Assembly (NCBI GenBank): GCA_937959395.1
Contig: CALGLR010000037.1
Location: 42,927-106,926 of the forward strand
Direction: 5' to 3'
DNA from: an uncultured Flavobacteriaceae bacterium
GTDB taxonomy: Bacteria > Bacteroidota > Bacteroidia > Flavobacteriales > Flavobacteriaceae
Length of the DNA: 64,000 nucleotides
The notes under the pieces: model-generated
What the model was told of the DNA's origin: nothing
The model's database searches: none
What the model saw: only the letters and a program-made list of their open reading frames with translations
Program-made: the position numbers and the translations under genes
Shown: positions 35,327 through 45,073 of the stretch, in pieces
Layout: every line of letters begins with the position of its first letter
Position numbering within the stretch: position 1 is the first letter of the stretch

Positions 35327-36157
35327 TTATTCCATTAACGTCCCATACTCTGTCCAAGACCCGTCGTAAACACTTAGTTTATCGTAACCAGACAAGGTTG
35401 CTCCCAAAGCCAAAACACAAGCGGTTATTCCTGAACCACATGAAAATACTAATTCTTTTTCTTTTGAAGATTTTTTATTAAAAATTGATTTTAGTTTATC
35501 AACCGGTTTAAATACCCCATTTTCTAATAAATCTAGAAAAGGAATATTTATAGAGTTGGGAATTGTACCTCTTCTTAATCCTTCTCTAGGTTCTGGGACT
35601 TCACTATTAAACCGTTCAGCACTTCTGGCATCAATAATTATGCAACTTTTATCCTCTACAATTCTTTGAAGGGTTTTTATATTAATAATTCCTTCAGGCT
35701 TAATTTTAGCTTTAAAATCTCCTATTTTAATTTCTTTTAAATGTTCATGTGATACTTTAAACCCTTTGGTAACCCACTCTGGCAAACCGCCATCTAAAAC
35801 AGCTACATTATCATGCCCAAAACATTTAAATAACCACCAAGCTCTAGCTGAAGAATAGATTCCTTTATCGTCATAAATTATTATAGCAGAATCATTATTA
35901 ATACCTAAAGCTTTCGCTTCGGTTTCAAATTGAATTTCAGAAGGAAACGTATTTGGAAATTCAGCTTCAGTATTACTAAACTTCTTTTTAATATCAAAAA
36001 ATCGCGCATTTTGTATCTGCATTGATTTATTTGAAGATTTTACATCTATTATTTTTCCAATAGTAGCATCTAATACAATTAGGTTTTCAGCATTTAAATG
36101 TACTTTTAACCAATCTACTGAAACTAAATCTGTTTCTAATACCAGTTTAGACATCAT
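35327..36157 (-). CDS. Sulfurtransferase (3-mercaptopyruvate/thiosulfate type)
   Basis: A 276-residue tandem rhodanese protein. The N-terminal domain is the inactive one (LVSVDWLKVHLNAENLIVLDAT), and the C-terminal domain carries the catalytic cysteine in FSCGSGITAC. The loop CGSG(I/V)TA is closer to 3-mercaptopyruvate sulfurtransferase (SseA) than to thiosulfate enzymes (CRKGVT), but substrate is not settled by this alone. DARSAERFNSEVPEPREGLRRGTIPNSINIPF is typical family wording, here spread over residues ~175-210. It follows the symporter gene (41-base gap) in reverse order on the same strand. Confidence 0.88.
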   Translation of the reverse strand: MMSKLVLETDLVSVDWLKVHLNAENLIVLDATIGKIIDVKSSNKSMQIQNARFFDIKKKFSNTEAEFPNTFPSEIQFETEAKALGINNDSAIIIYDDKGIYSSARAWWLFKCFGHDNVAVLDGGLPEWVTKGFKVSHEHLKEIKIGDFKAKIKPEGIINIKTLQRIVEDKSCIIIDARSAERFNSEVPEPREGLRRGTIPNSINIPFLDLLENGVFKPVDKLKSIFNKKSSKEKELVFSCGSGITACVLALGATLSGYDKLSVYDGSWTEYGTLME

Positions 36158-36198
36158 ATCATTATTCTATAATATTTTAAAAAAAAATAACGGAACTC

Positions 36199-37524
36199 TT
36201 ATTTTACAGCATCATAATTATCATCCCAATTTTTAGGTTTGGGTTTATGAAGCTTCCCTAAAGATTTAGCAACGAGCATCGATACTGTTGCATCTCCTGT
36301 AACATTAACAACCGTTCTGCACATATCTAAAGGCCTATCTACTGCAAATATTAGTGCCAATCCTATTGGCAGTAACTCTGCAGGAAAACCAATAGATTCT
36401 AATACAATAACAAGCATCACCATTCCTGCACTAGGAACAGCTGCACTTCCTATTGAAGCTAATAAAGCGGTCGCAATAATAACTAATTGATTGGTAAAAG
36501 TTAATCCTTCAGGCCAAATCACTTGCATTATAAAAACAGCAGCTATACCTTGATAAAGGCTCGTTCCATCCATATTTACAGTAGCACCAACAGGTAATAC
36601 AAACCCAGAAACTTCCTTATCTACTCCCAAGTGTTCTTCTACTCTTTCCATAGTAACAGGTAATGTCGCTGCACTTGAACTGGTTGAAAAAGCTAATAAT
36701 TGAGCTGGGGAAATATTTTTCAAAAACCATAGTGGTGATTTTTTAGTGTAAACTTTTACTAGAATTAAGTAAAACCCAATCATTAAAACTAAACCAGCAA
36801 CAACGCATAAAGCATAGTTTAATAATTTTAGAAGAATCTCGGTGTCGTCAAAAGCAATAATTACATTTGCCATTAATGCAAATACTGCATAGGGAGCAAA
36901 AAGCATAATTAAATCTACCATTTTCATAACAACTTCGTTTAACGAATCAAAGAAGTCTACCAAAGGTTTTGCTTTCTTCTCTGTAATTAATAGTAAACAA
37001 ATACCTACAAACAACGCAAAGAAAATAACCTGCAACATTTTAGCATCTCCTAAAGCTTTAAAAATATTACTAGGAAAGATATCGACTAAAGCTTGTAACG
37101 GACCAGAATCTTGTTGGTTGTTAGCTTTGTTAAGCTTATCGACAACTCCTGCAGAAGATTCATATTTCATTTTAATTTTTTCAATGGTCTCTGCAGACAT
37201 CCCTTCTCCTGGTTTCACAATATTTACAATACTTAAACCAATAATTATTGCAATTAAAGTAGTTCCCACATAAATAATCATAGTACGAAGTCCCATGGTC
37301 TTTATTTTAGAAATATCTTTTAAATCTGAAATCCCTTTAATTAAAGAAGCTAAGATTAATGGTACTGCAATTAATTTTAAAAGATTAATAAAAATCTTAC
37401 CAAATGGCGCGATCCAATCCCCTACAAAACCTTTTCCACCATCTACAGAATTCATTACAAAACCAAAAATGATTCCTAAAACCATTCCTATTATTATTTT
37501 CCAGTGCAAAGCCATTTTTTTCAT
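36199..37524 (-). CDS. Dicarboxylate/amino acid:cation symporter
   Basis: Inner-membrane transporter of the DAACS (GltP/DctA) family, 441 residues with about eight transmembrane helices and two re-entrant hairpins. The serine-rich hairpin FSTSSSAATLPVTMERVEE, the TM7 motif PVGATVNMDGTSLYQ (NMDGT) and the TM8 RTVVNVTGDATVS are all present, so sodium- or proton-coupled uptake of glutamate, aspartate or C4-dicarboxylates is expected. An insertion after TM2 (EKIKMKYESSAGVVDKLNKAN) is charged and probably periplasmic. Likely cotranscribed with aroC upstream (52-base gap). Confidence 0.94.
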   Translation of the reverse strand: MKKMALHWKIIIGMVLGIIFGFVMNSVDGGKGFVGDWIAPFGKIFINLLKLIAVPLILASLIKGISDLKDISKIKTMGLRTMIIYVGTTLIAIIIGLSIVNIVKPGEGMSAETIEKIKMKYESSAGVVDKLNKANNQQDSGPLQALVDIFPSNIFKALGDAKMLQVIFFALFVGICLLLITEKKAKPLVDFFDSLNEVVMKMVDLIMLFAPYAVFALMANVIIAFDDTEILLKLLNYALCVVAGLVLMIGFYLILVKVYTKKSPLWFLKNISPAQLLAFSTSSSAATLPVTMERVEEHLGVDKEVSGFVLPVGATVNMDGTSLYQGIAAVFIMQVIWPEGLTFTNQLVIIATALLASIGSAAVPSAGMVMLVIVLESIGFPAELLPIGLALIFAVDRPLDMCRTVVNVTGDATVSMLVAKSLGKLHKPKPKNWDDNYDAVK

Positions 37525-37576
37525 ATGTTATCGTATTAAAATAGGAATTCTTAAGCGTTTAAAAGATTTGTAATTA

Positions 37577-38638
37577 TTACTTATAAGTTTTATTTATTAA
37601 ATAAGCATCAGCAATAACTAACGCGGCCATTGCTTCTACTATTGGTACAGCTCTAGGTACAACACAAGGATCATGTCTTCCTTTTCCTTGCATTTCAACA
37701 GTATTTCCATTCTTATCTATAGTGTTTTGAGTTTGCATTATAGTAGCTACTGGTTTAAATGCGACATTAAAGTAAATATCCATTCCATTACTTATTCCAC
37801 CTTGTATGCCACCTGAATAGTTTGTTTTTGTACTTCCATCTTCATTAAACAAATCATTATGAGCACTTCCTTTTATTTTTGTTCCTTCAAAACCACTCCC
37901 ATATTCAAAACCTTTAACGGCATTAATAGAAAGCATCGCTTTTCCTAGATCGGCATGCAATTTATCAAAAACGGGCTCACCTAAACCAACTGGAACATTT
38001 TTAATAACACAAGTAATTACACCTCCTATGGTGTCTCCTTCTTTACGAATCGCTTTAATCTTATCGATCATTTGTTCAGCTATTGCATCATCAGGACAAC
38101 GAATAATATTATTTTCTATATTAGATAAATCTAAATCTTTATATGTTTTATTTAATCTTATATCTCCAACAGAAGAGGTGTAAGCATATATTTTTATGTC
38201 TTTTAAAACTTGTTTAGCAATGGCTCCAGCGACGACTCTACTTGCTGTTTCTCTAGCAGAGCTTCGACCACCTCCTCTATAATCTCTATGTCCATATTTT
38301 TTATCATAAACATAATCGGCATGACTGGGTCTATACGAATCTTTAATATGTGAATAATCTTTAGATTTTTGATTTGCATTTTCAATAACAAACCCTATAG
38401 GTGTTCCAGTAGTAGTTCCTTCAAATAGTCCTGAAAGAAATCTAACCTCATCTGGTTCTTTTCTTTGTGTAACAATAGAAGACTGTCCGGGCTTACGACG
38501 GTTCATTTCATTTTGTATCGCTTCAAAATCAAGAGTTATTCCTGGAGGACAACCATCTAATACACCACCAATCGCAATACCATGCGATTCACCAAAAGTC
38601 GTAAGATTAAATAATTTTCCGAAGGTATTTCCTGCCAT
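37577..38638 (-). CDS. aroC: Chorismate synthase
   Basis: Last step of the shikimate pathway: 5-enolpyruvylshikimate-3-phosphate to chorismate, using reduced FMN. The ATG at 38638 ([10 protein letters not shown]) is preferred over an in-frame GTG two codons earlier. 353 residues, family length. Signatures [37 protein letters not shown] and [20 protein letters not shown] are intact, including the FMN-site histidine and arginines. Confidence 0.97.
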   Translation of the reverse strand: MAGNTFGKLFNLTTFGESHGIAIGGVLDGCPPGITLDFEAIQNEMNRRKPGQSSIVTQRKEPDEVRFLSGLFEGTTTGTPIGFVIENANQKSKDYSHIKDSYRPSHADYVYDKKYGHRDYRGGGRSSARETASRVVAGAIAKQVLKDIKIYAYTSSVGDIRLNKTYKDLDLSNIENNIIRCPDDAIAEQMIDKIKAIRKEGDTIGGVITCVIKNVPVGLGEPVFDKLHADLGKAMLSINAVKGFEYGSGFEGTKIKGSAHNDLFNEDGSTKTNYSGGIQGGISNGMDIYFNVAFKPVATIMQTQNTIDKNGNTVEMQGKGRHDPCVVPRAVPIVEAMAALVIADAYLINKTYK

Positions 38639-38983
38639 AATCACTTATTTTATGCTAAAGTAAATGTAAAATAACAGAAACAAAAATGGAATGTCGCTAA
38701 TCATTAATTAACACTTAAAAATCATTTAACAGCAATATTATAAATCACTCATTACTAAATAATTAACCCATACTATTCTAATGCTTTAATAAATTCATGC
38801 TTTTACTTTAAAGATAATATCTTTTCCTTCTGAAAATGTAGATATGGTAACTGAGAATTCTAAAGAAAAAATAATACTAAATAAATAAAAACCAATGCTT
38901 TAATTATTAATATTATAATTTTTGATTCTACAAAATTAGAAAAGAAAAAGGCCTCAAATTTAGGAATTCTTCAAATAAAAGTT
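38639..38983. other. AT-rich intergenic region between aroC and the lipoprotein pair
   Basis: No gene seen. A weak minus-strand TACTTTAG near 38655 could serve aroC. The region separates divergent genes. Confidence 0.5.
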
Positions 38984-38991
38984 AATTTTGC
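38984..38991 (+). promoter_or_regulatory. -7 promoter box of lipoprotein 1
   Basis: TAATTTTG fits TAnnTTTG and starts 23 bases before the ATG. The box plus GCTGAAAATTT resembles 40129-40147 before the paralogue. Confidence 0.5.
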
Positions 38992-39006
38992 TGAAAATTT
39001 AATAGC

Positions 39007-39864
39007 ATGAAATTAACTAAACAATTACTCTTTTCGCTTTTTTTATTATTATTTATAGCTTCTTGTACAGACGATGACTCTAATGATTCTGATGATGGTG
39101 GCGAAACAGTTCAAGAGAATCCACTTTCTGGAGACTTCTTTCCTTCCAACGCGAATAACGAATGGAATTATGATGTTGAAAATAAGGATAATGAAACAAG
39201 TGAAACTAGAAACTCTACAGATCGTTTATTTGTAGAAACTCCTACTACTAATACTTCCGCCTTTACATTAGATGTAAACGACAACAGTGTTTCTAATGGA
39301 ACAATGAGTGGTATACTAACAAATGGAAGCCTAAGTAAAACAGATTTAACATTATCTACCACTGGTCAACTCGCATTCGCTGTTGATGGGCTTGAAGATA
39401 TTAATATTCCATATAGTGATGCTGTTTTATACCATTTAGATGCGCCAGACGGTTCTGAATTATCATCTTTTGAAGGAACAATTACTCAAGAAATTGAATC
39501 TTTTCCTGTAACTATAAATTATACTCTTAAAACGAATCAAGTTAAGAATTGGACTACTATAGAGATAGATGGAGAAACATATAATGATGTTACACAATCA
39601 ACTTTTGTACTAACTATAGCAATAGATATTGCGATAACTTCTGCAACTATAAAACCTGTAGTAGACGAACAAGAGTCACTTATAATTACTAACTATTTTG
39701 GAAAAGATATAGGATTAATAAAGACTGAAGCAAACACAGCTGTTACACCAAATAGTGATACAATAACGCTTCTTGAAGGGATACCGGGGATTGACACTAG
39801 CCAAATTCCTAGTAATATTTCTACAAAAAACACTCAAATCCTAACAAGTTATACAGTCAATTAA
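39007..39864 (+). CDS. Lipoprotein, paralogue 1 of a tandem pair
   Basis: A 285-residue lipoprotein of unknown function. Signal MKLTKQLLFSLFLLLFIASC with lipobox Cys20, an Asp/Ser-rich linker (DDDSNDSDDGG), then a conserved core shared with the next gene: DFFPSNANNEWNYDVEN, STDRLFVE, TTLSTTGQL-like LTLSTTGQLAF, SSFEGTITQE, NYFGKDIGL(I/V), TEAN and a C-terminal TQILTSYTVN. It probably has a lipocalin- or DUF-like beta-rich fold, but I recognise no named family. A terminator follows at 39891. Confidence 0.8.
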   Translation: MKLTKQLLFSLFLLLFIASCTDDDSNDSDDGGETVQENPLSGDFFPSNANNEWNYDVENKDNETSETRNSTDRLFVETPTTNTSAFTLDVNDNSVSNGTMSGILTNGSLSKTDLTLSTTGQLAFAVDGLEDINIPYSDAVLYHLDAPDGSELSSFEGTITQEIESFPVTINYTLKTNQVKNWTTIEIDGETYNDVTQSTFVLTIAIDIAITSATIKPVVDEQESLIITNYFGKDIGLIKTEANTAVTPNSDTITLLEGIPGIDTSQIPSNISTKNTQILTSYTVN

Positions 39865-39890
39865 AATTAATCTAGAAATAATACTCACAT

Positions 39891-39926
39891 AAAAATGGTG
39901 CAAATCTAGGTTTGTACCATTTTTTT
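39891..39926 (+). terminator. Terminator of lipoprotein 1
   Basis: AAAATGGTGCAAA and TTTGTACCATTTT pair around TCTAGG with one mismatch, followed by a T run. The rest of 39927-40128 is AT-rich without a gene. Confidence 0.85.
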
Positions 39927-40128
39927 ATAGCCTTAAAATACGTTTTTACTAAAGTTTTCGTTACTAAAAAGTGCTGAGTAATTATTTATAATCTTTAAAA
40001 AAAAAATAAAATTTTAATTTTAACATTCGAACGATTTGTTCAAATGTTTATTTTAACGTTATTTTTATACTTTAAGCGTTAAAAAAGAATAAAATTTATA
40101 ATTAATCTTCATTATTTAAAATAAAAAC

Positions 40129-40136
40129 TACTTTTG
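40129..40136 (+). promoter_or_regulatory. -7 promoter box of lipoprotein 2
   Basis: TACTTTTG fits TAnnTTTG and starts 43 bases before the ATG. The following GCTTAAAATTT matches the paralogous promoter at 38991-39001 in all but one base. Confidence 0.5.
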
Positions 40137-40171
40137 CTTAAAATTTTAACAAATTAACTAATCCTCTAAAT

Positions 40172-41050
40172 ATGAAAACATTAAAATACTTCCTCTTTTC
40201 ATTACTACTTATATTAAGCTTCTCTTGTGATAACGAACCAGTAGATACTACCGAAGTAATTACAACTACCGATACTAATACTGACACAGATACGGATACG
40301 GATGAGCCTGAACCTGTTGATTTTTTTCCTACGACATTAGATAGTGAATGGAATTATGATGTGACCAATACAAACAACGATACAAATGAAACTACAGATT
40401 CTACAGATCGTTTATTTATTTCTTCAGAGAATGGTAATGCTTTTATGTTTGGAGTAAATGATGATAATGTAGCAAACGGGTCTAAGAATGGTATTCTTGT
40501 AGATGCAGATATGAATAAAACTGAAACGACTTTATCTACAACTGGAGAATTAGAACTTCCTATTCCTGGTTTAAGTTTTATAATTCCTTATGATAATGCT
40601 TTATTATATAATTTAGGTGCAGGTAATAACTCTACACTATCTAGTTTTTCTGGTACTATTGAAGAAACAGTACAAGATTTTCCATTATTAGTAACTTATA
40701 CTTTAAATACAACACAAATTGGGCAATTAAATGCTATTAACTTAAATGGTGATGATTATAATGATGTTGTAAAATCTAATATGACTTTAAACATATCTGT
40801 ATCAACTTCTATAGAGATTGTTCCTGGGTTTCCTATTGAGCTTCCTATATTAGATGCACAAGATGTTCTTTCTATAGACAGTTATTATGCTAAAGAAATT
40901 GGCCTTGTTCGTTCTGAAGCAGAAATAAACTTTATGCTTAATGCACAAACGTTAGCTACTTTAGAACAAGCTGGTGTTGATTTAGGAGGTATTCCTGCTA
41001 GTTCTTCTACAACTAACATTCAAGAATTAACGACGTATATTATTCAATAA
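40172..41050 (+). CDS. Lipoprotein, paralogue 2 of a tandem pair
   Basis: A 292-residue paralogue of the preceding gene: signal and lipobox (LLLILSFSC, Cys19), a Thr/Asp linker with repeated TD dipeptides encoded by short direct repeats, then DFFPTTLDSEWNYDV, STDRLFIS, TTLSTTGELELP, SSFSGTIEETV, YYAKEIGLV and TTNIQELTTYI. Identity in the core is moderate, so the duplication is old. Each copy has its own promoter. Role unknown; surface or periplasmic location inferred from the lipobox. Confidence 0.8.
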   Translation: MKTLKYFLFSLLLILSFSCDNEPVDTTEVITTTDTNTDTDTDTDEPEPVDFFPTTLDSEWNYDVTNTNNDTNETTDSTDRLFISSENGNAFMFGVNDDNVANGSKNGILVDADMNKTETTLSTTGELELPIPGLSFIIPYDNALLYNLGAGNNSTLSSFSGTIEETVQDFPLLVTYTLNTTQIGQLNAINLNGDDYNDVVKSNMTLNISVSTSIEIVPGFPIELPILDAQDVLSIDSYYAKEIGLVRSEAEINFMLNAQTLATLEQAGVDLGGIPASSSTTNIQELTTYIIQ

Positions 41051-41058
41051 TTAGAACT

Positions 41059-43986
41059 TTAAATTAAAGCTCTTTTTAATACAGAAATGGGATGCAATGC
41101 TTGGCGCTGTGTCCCATCTTTTATTTGGTGTCTACAACTTGTCCCGTTGGCAGATATTATTATATTTTCATTTGCCTTTCTAATGGCTGGAAATAATGTT
41201 TGTTCTCCTACCTGCATACTCACTTCGTAATGTTCCTTTTCGTAACCAAAACTACCAGCCATACCACAACAACCGCTGGGTATTAGAGTTACACTATAAT
41301 TATCTGGTAAATTCAAAACATTAAAACTATGTATCTGGTTACTTTGTGCTTTTTGATGACAGTGCCCATGAAACTTAATCGTTTTATTATCTTTTATAAA
41401 TTGTGACGATTTTATATTACCAATTGCTATTTCATTACTTAAAAACTCTTCTATTAAAAAGCAGTTATTTGCTATTTTTTTTGCTGAAACGACATCATCT
41501 GCTAATTTTAAATATTCATCCTTAAAGGTTAATATAGCTGAAGGTTCTATTCCAATTAACGAAATTTCGTCTGTAATAATATCTTTATATTTAGAAATAT
41601 TTAAGTTCGCTACTTTTTTAGCTTGTTCCAATAAACCCTTAGATATAAAAGCACGGCCAGATTCTGAGTTTTTAATGATTTTAACTTTATAGTTTAAAGC
41701 ATTAAGCAAATAGAGCGCATCTAAACCTATAGAAGATTCTAATTGATTCGTAAACTCATCATTAAACAAATAAACCGTTTTAATATAAGTTTTCTCATTT
41801 AACTGCTTTTCAAATAAATGAAACGATTTACTTAGTGTTTCATTTGAAAGCAAAGGCAAACTTCTCTCTTTTGCTACCCCTAAACTTTTCTTTATTAAAG
41901 ATGAAGTTACTTTATTAGAAAACATAAAGTTTGTAAGACTTAACAAATGGCGTCCAAAATTATTAAGTTTATTATTATAAGCAAACAACTTTGTTCTTAA
42001 AGAAACTCCGTTTTCTTTTTGATATTGATATAAGAATTCAGCCTTTAATGTTGCAACATCAACACTACTTGGGCATTCACTTGAACAGGCTTTACAACTT
42101 AAACATAAATCGAAAACCGATTTTAACTCCTCATGATTAAATTTATTAGGTTTATTAGATTGTGTTAAGAATTCTCTTAATGCATTTGCTCTAGCTCTTG
42201 TGGTATCCTTTTCATTTCTAGTCGCTCTGTAACTGGGACACATCGTACCTCCAAATTCTGGCAGTTTTCTGCAATCTCCAGAACCATTACATTTTTCGGT
42301 TTCCCTAAGAATGCCTTGCGAATCAGAAAAATCCATTAAAGTATTTATAATAGGTTCTTCCCTATCGACATCATATCTTAAGTTTTCATCCATAGGATAA
42401 GGATCTATAATTTTCCCTGGGTTGAAAATGTTATTAGGATCAAAAACGGTTTTAAAGCGTTTCATTATTTCATAATTGGCTTCTCCAACCATAAATGAAA
42501 TGTATTCCGCTCTTACAATTCCATCGCCATGTTCACCACTAAAAGAGCCTTTGTATTTTTTAACCAAATGTGCTACATCTGTTGTGATTTTTCTAAATAG
42601 CACAACATCTTCTTTTTGTTTTAAATTTAAAATAGGTCGTAAATGTAATTCTCCAGCACCAGCATGCGCATAATAAACAGCCTCTTGTTTATAGCCTTTC
42701 ATTAAATTAGAAAAATCTTTAATGTAAGCTGATAAGTCTGGTAAAGCCACGGCTGTATCTTCAATACAGGCTACTGCTTTTTTATCTCCAATAATATTTC
42801 CTAACAGTCCTAAACCTGCTTTTCTTAATTCTCCAGCTTTATTAACTGCAATACCTGTTAATATTTGATTAGAATAACTCAATTTAGAATCTTCTAAAGT
42901 TTTTATTAAACGCTCTACATTAGTTTTTAAATCTTTATCTGTATGTGCTCTCACTTCACACATTAATATAGCTTCCGGATCACCTACAATAAATGCTCTA
43001 TTTTCCTGCTGAGACTTATTATGTTTTGTACAATCTAAAATGGTTTTATCCATCATTTCACAGGTATACAATTCATGTAACATTACTGGTTCTACACTAT
43101 TTAAACAGTCTTCAATTGAGTTAAAATGCGCCGCAACGATTGTTGTTTTTTTTGGAGGAAGCTTATCTAATTTAAGTGTGATTTGAGTTGTAAATGCTAA
43201 AGTTCCCTCGCTACCCGATAAGAATTTAGATAAATTAAACTTTTTAGAAGCTCTGTTAAAGACTTCATTATCGATTAATTCATCAAGAGCGTATCCTGTA
43301 TTTCTTCTATGAATTTCTGGTTTAGGAAATTCTTCTATTATATTATTTTGTACTGCATCTGAGAGCAATTCTTCATAAACCGTTTTATAAATCTTACCCT
43401 CTAGAGTATTACGTTTTATTTTATTTTTAAATTCTTCAAACGAAGTGTCTTCAAATGTAACTTCGCTTCCATCACTTAAAATGGTATTTAATGCAATAAG
43501 TTTATCTCTAGTGACACCATATTTAATAGATGTGGTACCTGATGAGTTATTCCCCACCATTCCTCCAATCATACATCGATTAGAAGTAGAAGTGTTTGGT
43601 CCAAAAAAAAGACCAAAAGGTTTTAAATAGTTATTAAGTTCGTCTCTTACTACTCCTGGCTCTACTGTTACTGTTTGTTCTCGTTCATTAACATCTAATA
43701 TTTTAGTAAAATGTTTAGAAACATCAACTACAATACCTTCTCCTACACATTGCCCTGCAAGTGAAGTTCCAGCGGTTCTTGGGATAATACTTGTACTATT
43801 TTCTCTTGCAAAAGCAATAATTTCTTTTATATCGTTATTCGTTTTAGCATAAGCGACTGCCAATGGTAATTTTCTATATACTGAAGCATCCGTAGCATAT
43901 AATACACGTATTAAATCATCAAAAAGGAGTTCCCCTGATAATTTTTCATTTAATTCTATTAATTTTTGCTCCTTATCGCTACCCAT
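41059..43986 (-). CDS. FAD-binding and Fe-S-binding oxidoreductase (D-lactate dehydrogenase-like)
   Basis: A 975-residue three-part flavoprotein. The ATG at 43986 (MGSDKEQK) is chosen; the frame is open to a TTG at 44007. Residues ~30-260 are a FAD_binding_4 domain (PRTAGTSLAGQCVGEG, GPNTSTSNRCMIGGMVGNNS), followed by a FAD-oxidase C domain (YAHAGAGELHLRP, GEHGDGIVRAEY). Next come 4Fe-4S ligands (CNGSGDCRKL, MCPSYRAT, CLSCKACSSECPSSVD), then a C-terminal CCG-type region (GHCHQKAQ, PSGCCGMAGSFGYE). The architecture equals that of Dld/YdiJ-type enzymes oxidising D-2-hydroxyacids into the quinone pool. Exact substrate unknown. Confidence 0.9.
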   Translation of the reverse strand: MGSDKEQKLIELNEKLSGELLFDDLIRVLYATDASVYRKLPLAVAYAKTNNDIKEIIAFARENSTSIIPRTAGTSLAGQCVGEGIVVDVSKHFTKILDVNEREQTVTVEPGVVRDELNNYLKPFGLFFGPNTSTSNRCMIGGMVGNNSSGTTSIKYGVTRDKLIALNTILSDGSEVTFEDTSFEEFKNKIKRNTLEGKIYKTVYEELLSDAVQNNIIEEFPKPEIHRRNTGYALDELIDNEVFNRASKKFNLSKFLSGSEGTLAFTTQITLKLDKLPPKKTTIVAAHFNSIEDCLNSVEPVMLHELYTCEMMDKTILDCTKHNKSQQENRAFIVGDPEAILMCEVRAHTDKDLKTNVERLIKTLEDSKLSYSNQILTGIAVNKAGELRKAGLGLLGNIIGDKKAVACIEDTAVALPDLSAYIKDFSNLMKGYKQEAVYYAHAGAGELHLRPILNLKQKEDVVLFRKITTDVAHLVKKYKGSFSGEHGDGIVRAEYISFMVGEANYEIMKRFKTVFDPNNIFNPGKIIDPYPMDENLRYDVDREEPIINTLMDFSDSQGILRETEKCNGSGDCRKLPEFGGTMCPSYRATRNEKDTTRARANALREFLTQSNKPNKFNHEELKSVFDLCLSCKACSSECPSSVDVATLKAEFLYQYQKENGVSLRTKLFAYNNKLNNFGRHLLSLTNFMFSNKVTSSLIKKSLGVAKERSLPLLSNETLSKSFHLFEKQLNEKTYIKTVYLFNDEFTNQLESSIGLDALYLLNALNYKVKIIKNSESGRAFISKGLLEQAKKVANLNISKYKDIITDEISLIGIEPSAILTFKDEYLKLADDVVSAKKIANNCFLIEEFLSNEIAIGNIKSSQFIKDNKTIKFHGHCHQKAQSNQIHSFNVLNLPDNYSVTLIPSGCCGMAGSFGYEKEHYEVSMQVGEQTLFPAIRKANENIIISANGTSCRHQIKDGTQRQALHPISVLKRALI

Positions 43987-44094
43987 TAATCTTTTTATTA
44001 AGTACAATTTTTATACTTGTAAATTTAATACTTGCATATGTAAGATTAACAAAAGATTAGGTATAAATATTCACTTTAATAATTTTTACTTTTT

Positions 44095-44102
44095 TAGATT
44101 TG
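44095..44102 (+). promoter_or_regulatory. -7 promoter box of the small barrel gene
   Basis: TAGATTTG fits TAnnTTTG and starts 33 bases before the ATG at 44128. Confidence 0.5.
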
Positions 44103-44127
44103 TGAGATTTTTAAAAATGAAAAACAA

Positions 44128-44610
44128 ATGAAAAAACTTATTTTATTAGTAATAGTATTATTAAGCTTTGGATCTATAGCTTACAGTCAATCCATATCAG
44201 ATAATGCACTTGGCTTACGTTTAGGTGATAGTGATGGTTTTGGTGCCGAAATTTCCTATCAACGTGCTTTTGGTGATAACAATAGAGGTGAATTTGATTT
44301 AGGATGGCGAACAGGTAATAATTTTTCTGGATTTAAATTGGCAGGTTTATACCAATGGGTATGGCAAATTGATGGTGGTTTTAACTGGTATGCAGGTGCT
44401 GGTGGAGGTTTAGGTTCATATTCTTTCGAAAATGGTAATAATAAAGACTCGAATGAGACTTTTGTTTTTGCTGCTGGAGATATAGGAATTGAATATGATT
44501 TTGATTTCCCGCTATTATTGTCTTTAGATTTTAGACCTGAATTTGGTTTTGGAAATTTTAATGACGATTTAGATTTTGATATAGCCCTAGGTGTTAGATA
44601 CCAGTTCTAA
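44128..44610 (+). CDS. Small outer-membrane beta-barrel protein
   Basis: A 160-residue exported protein: signal peptide MKKLILLVIVLLSFGSIAYS, then glycine- and aromatic-rich amphipathic strands (GFGAEISYQRAFG, LAGLYQWVWQI, WYAGAGGGLGSYSF) ending in VRYQF with the C-terminal Phe expected for BAM-dependent barrels. Eight strands are plausible. No specific function. It has its own promoter and an intrinsic terminator downstream. Confidence 0.82.
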   Translation: MKKLILLVIVLLSFGSIAYSQSISDNALGLRLGDSDGFGAEISYQRAFGDNNRGEFDLGWRTGNNFSGFKLAGLYQWVWQIDGGFNWYAGAGGGLGSYSFENGNNKDSNETFVFAAGDIGIEYDFDFPLLLSLDFRPEFGFGNFNDDLDFDIALGVRYQF

Positions 44611-44640
44611 TAGTAATTAAAAATAATACAAGTAATAAAG

Positions 44641-44668
44641 CCTTTCGTAAATGAAAGGTTTTTTTGTT
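44641..44668 (+). terminator. Terminator of the small barrel gene
   Basis: CCTTTC and GAAAGG pair around GTAAAT, followed by seven T. Versions of this hairpin (AGACTATTC, GTAAAT, GAAAAGTCT) recur at the start of the next two repeat units. Confidence 0.75.
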
Positions 44669-45004
44669 GTCTTAAAGCGGCGTCACTTCGAGTGAATTTA
44701 CGAAGAGAAACGTAGTAAATTTATATCGAGAAGTATTGTAGTTCTCGATACAAACCTAAAAGACTATTCGTAAATGAAAAGTCTCTTTTGTTTGTTATAA
44801 AGTGCCGTCACTTAGAGTGAATTTACAAAGAGAAACGTAGTAAATTTGTATCGAGAAGTATTGTAGTTCTCGATATAAACCTAAAAGACTATTCGTAAAT
44901 GAAAAGTCTCTTTTGTTTGTTATTAAGTACCGTCACTTCGAGTGAATTTACGAAGAGAAACGTAGTAAATTTGTATCGAGAAGCATTGTAGTTCTCGATA
45001 CAAT
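44641..45004. repeat. Three tandem ~125-bp units with two hairpins each
   Basis: The core GTCACTTCGAGTGAATTTAC begins at 44682, 44807 and 44932, exactly 125 bases apart. Each unit holds a terminator-like hairpin (TTCGTAAATGAA centre), an inverted GTAAATT/AATTTAC pair and a strong TATCGAGAA/TTCTCGATA hairpin. No reading frame is present. It fills most of the 463-base gap between the barrel gene and bshA. It looks like an intergenic REP/MITE-like family rather than CRISPR: no distinct spacers are present. Confidence 0.9.
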
Positions 45005-45073
45005 TATTTTCTGATTTGCGACAAATAATCACTCGAACTGACACAACTAAATAACAATACTCAAATAAATAAT

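Noticed and set aside
44641..45004. CRISPR array
   Set aside because: The 125-bp units are similar over their whole length, with no unique spacers and no cas genes.
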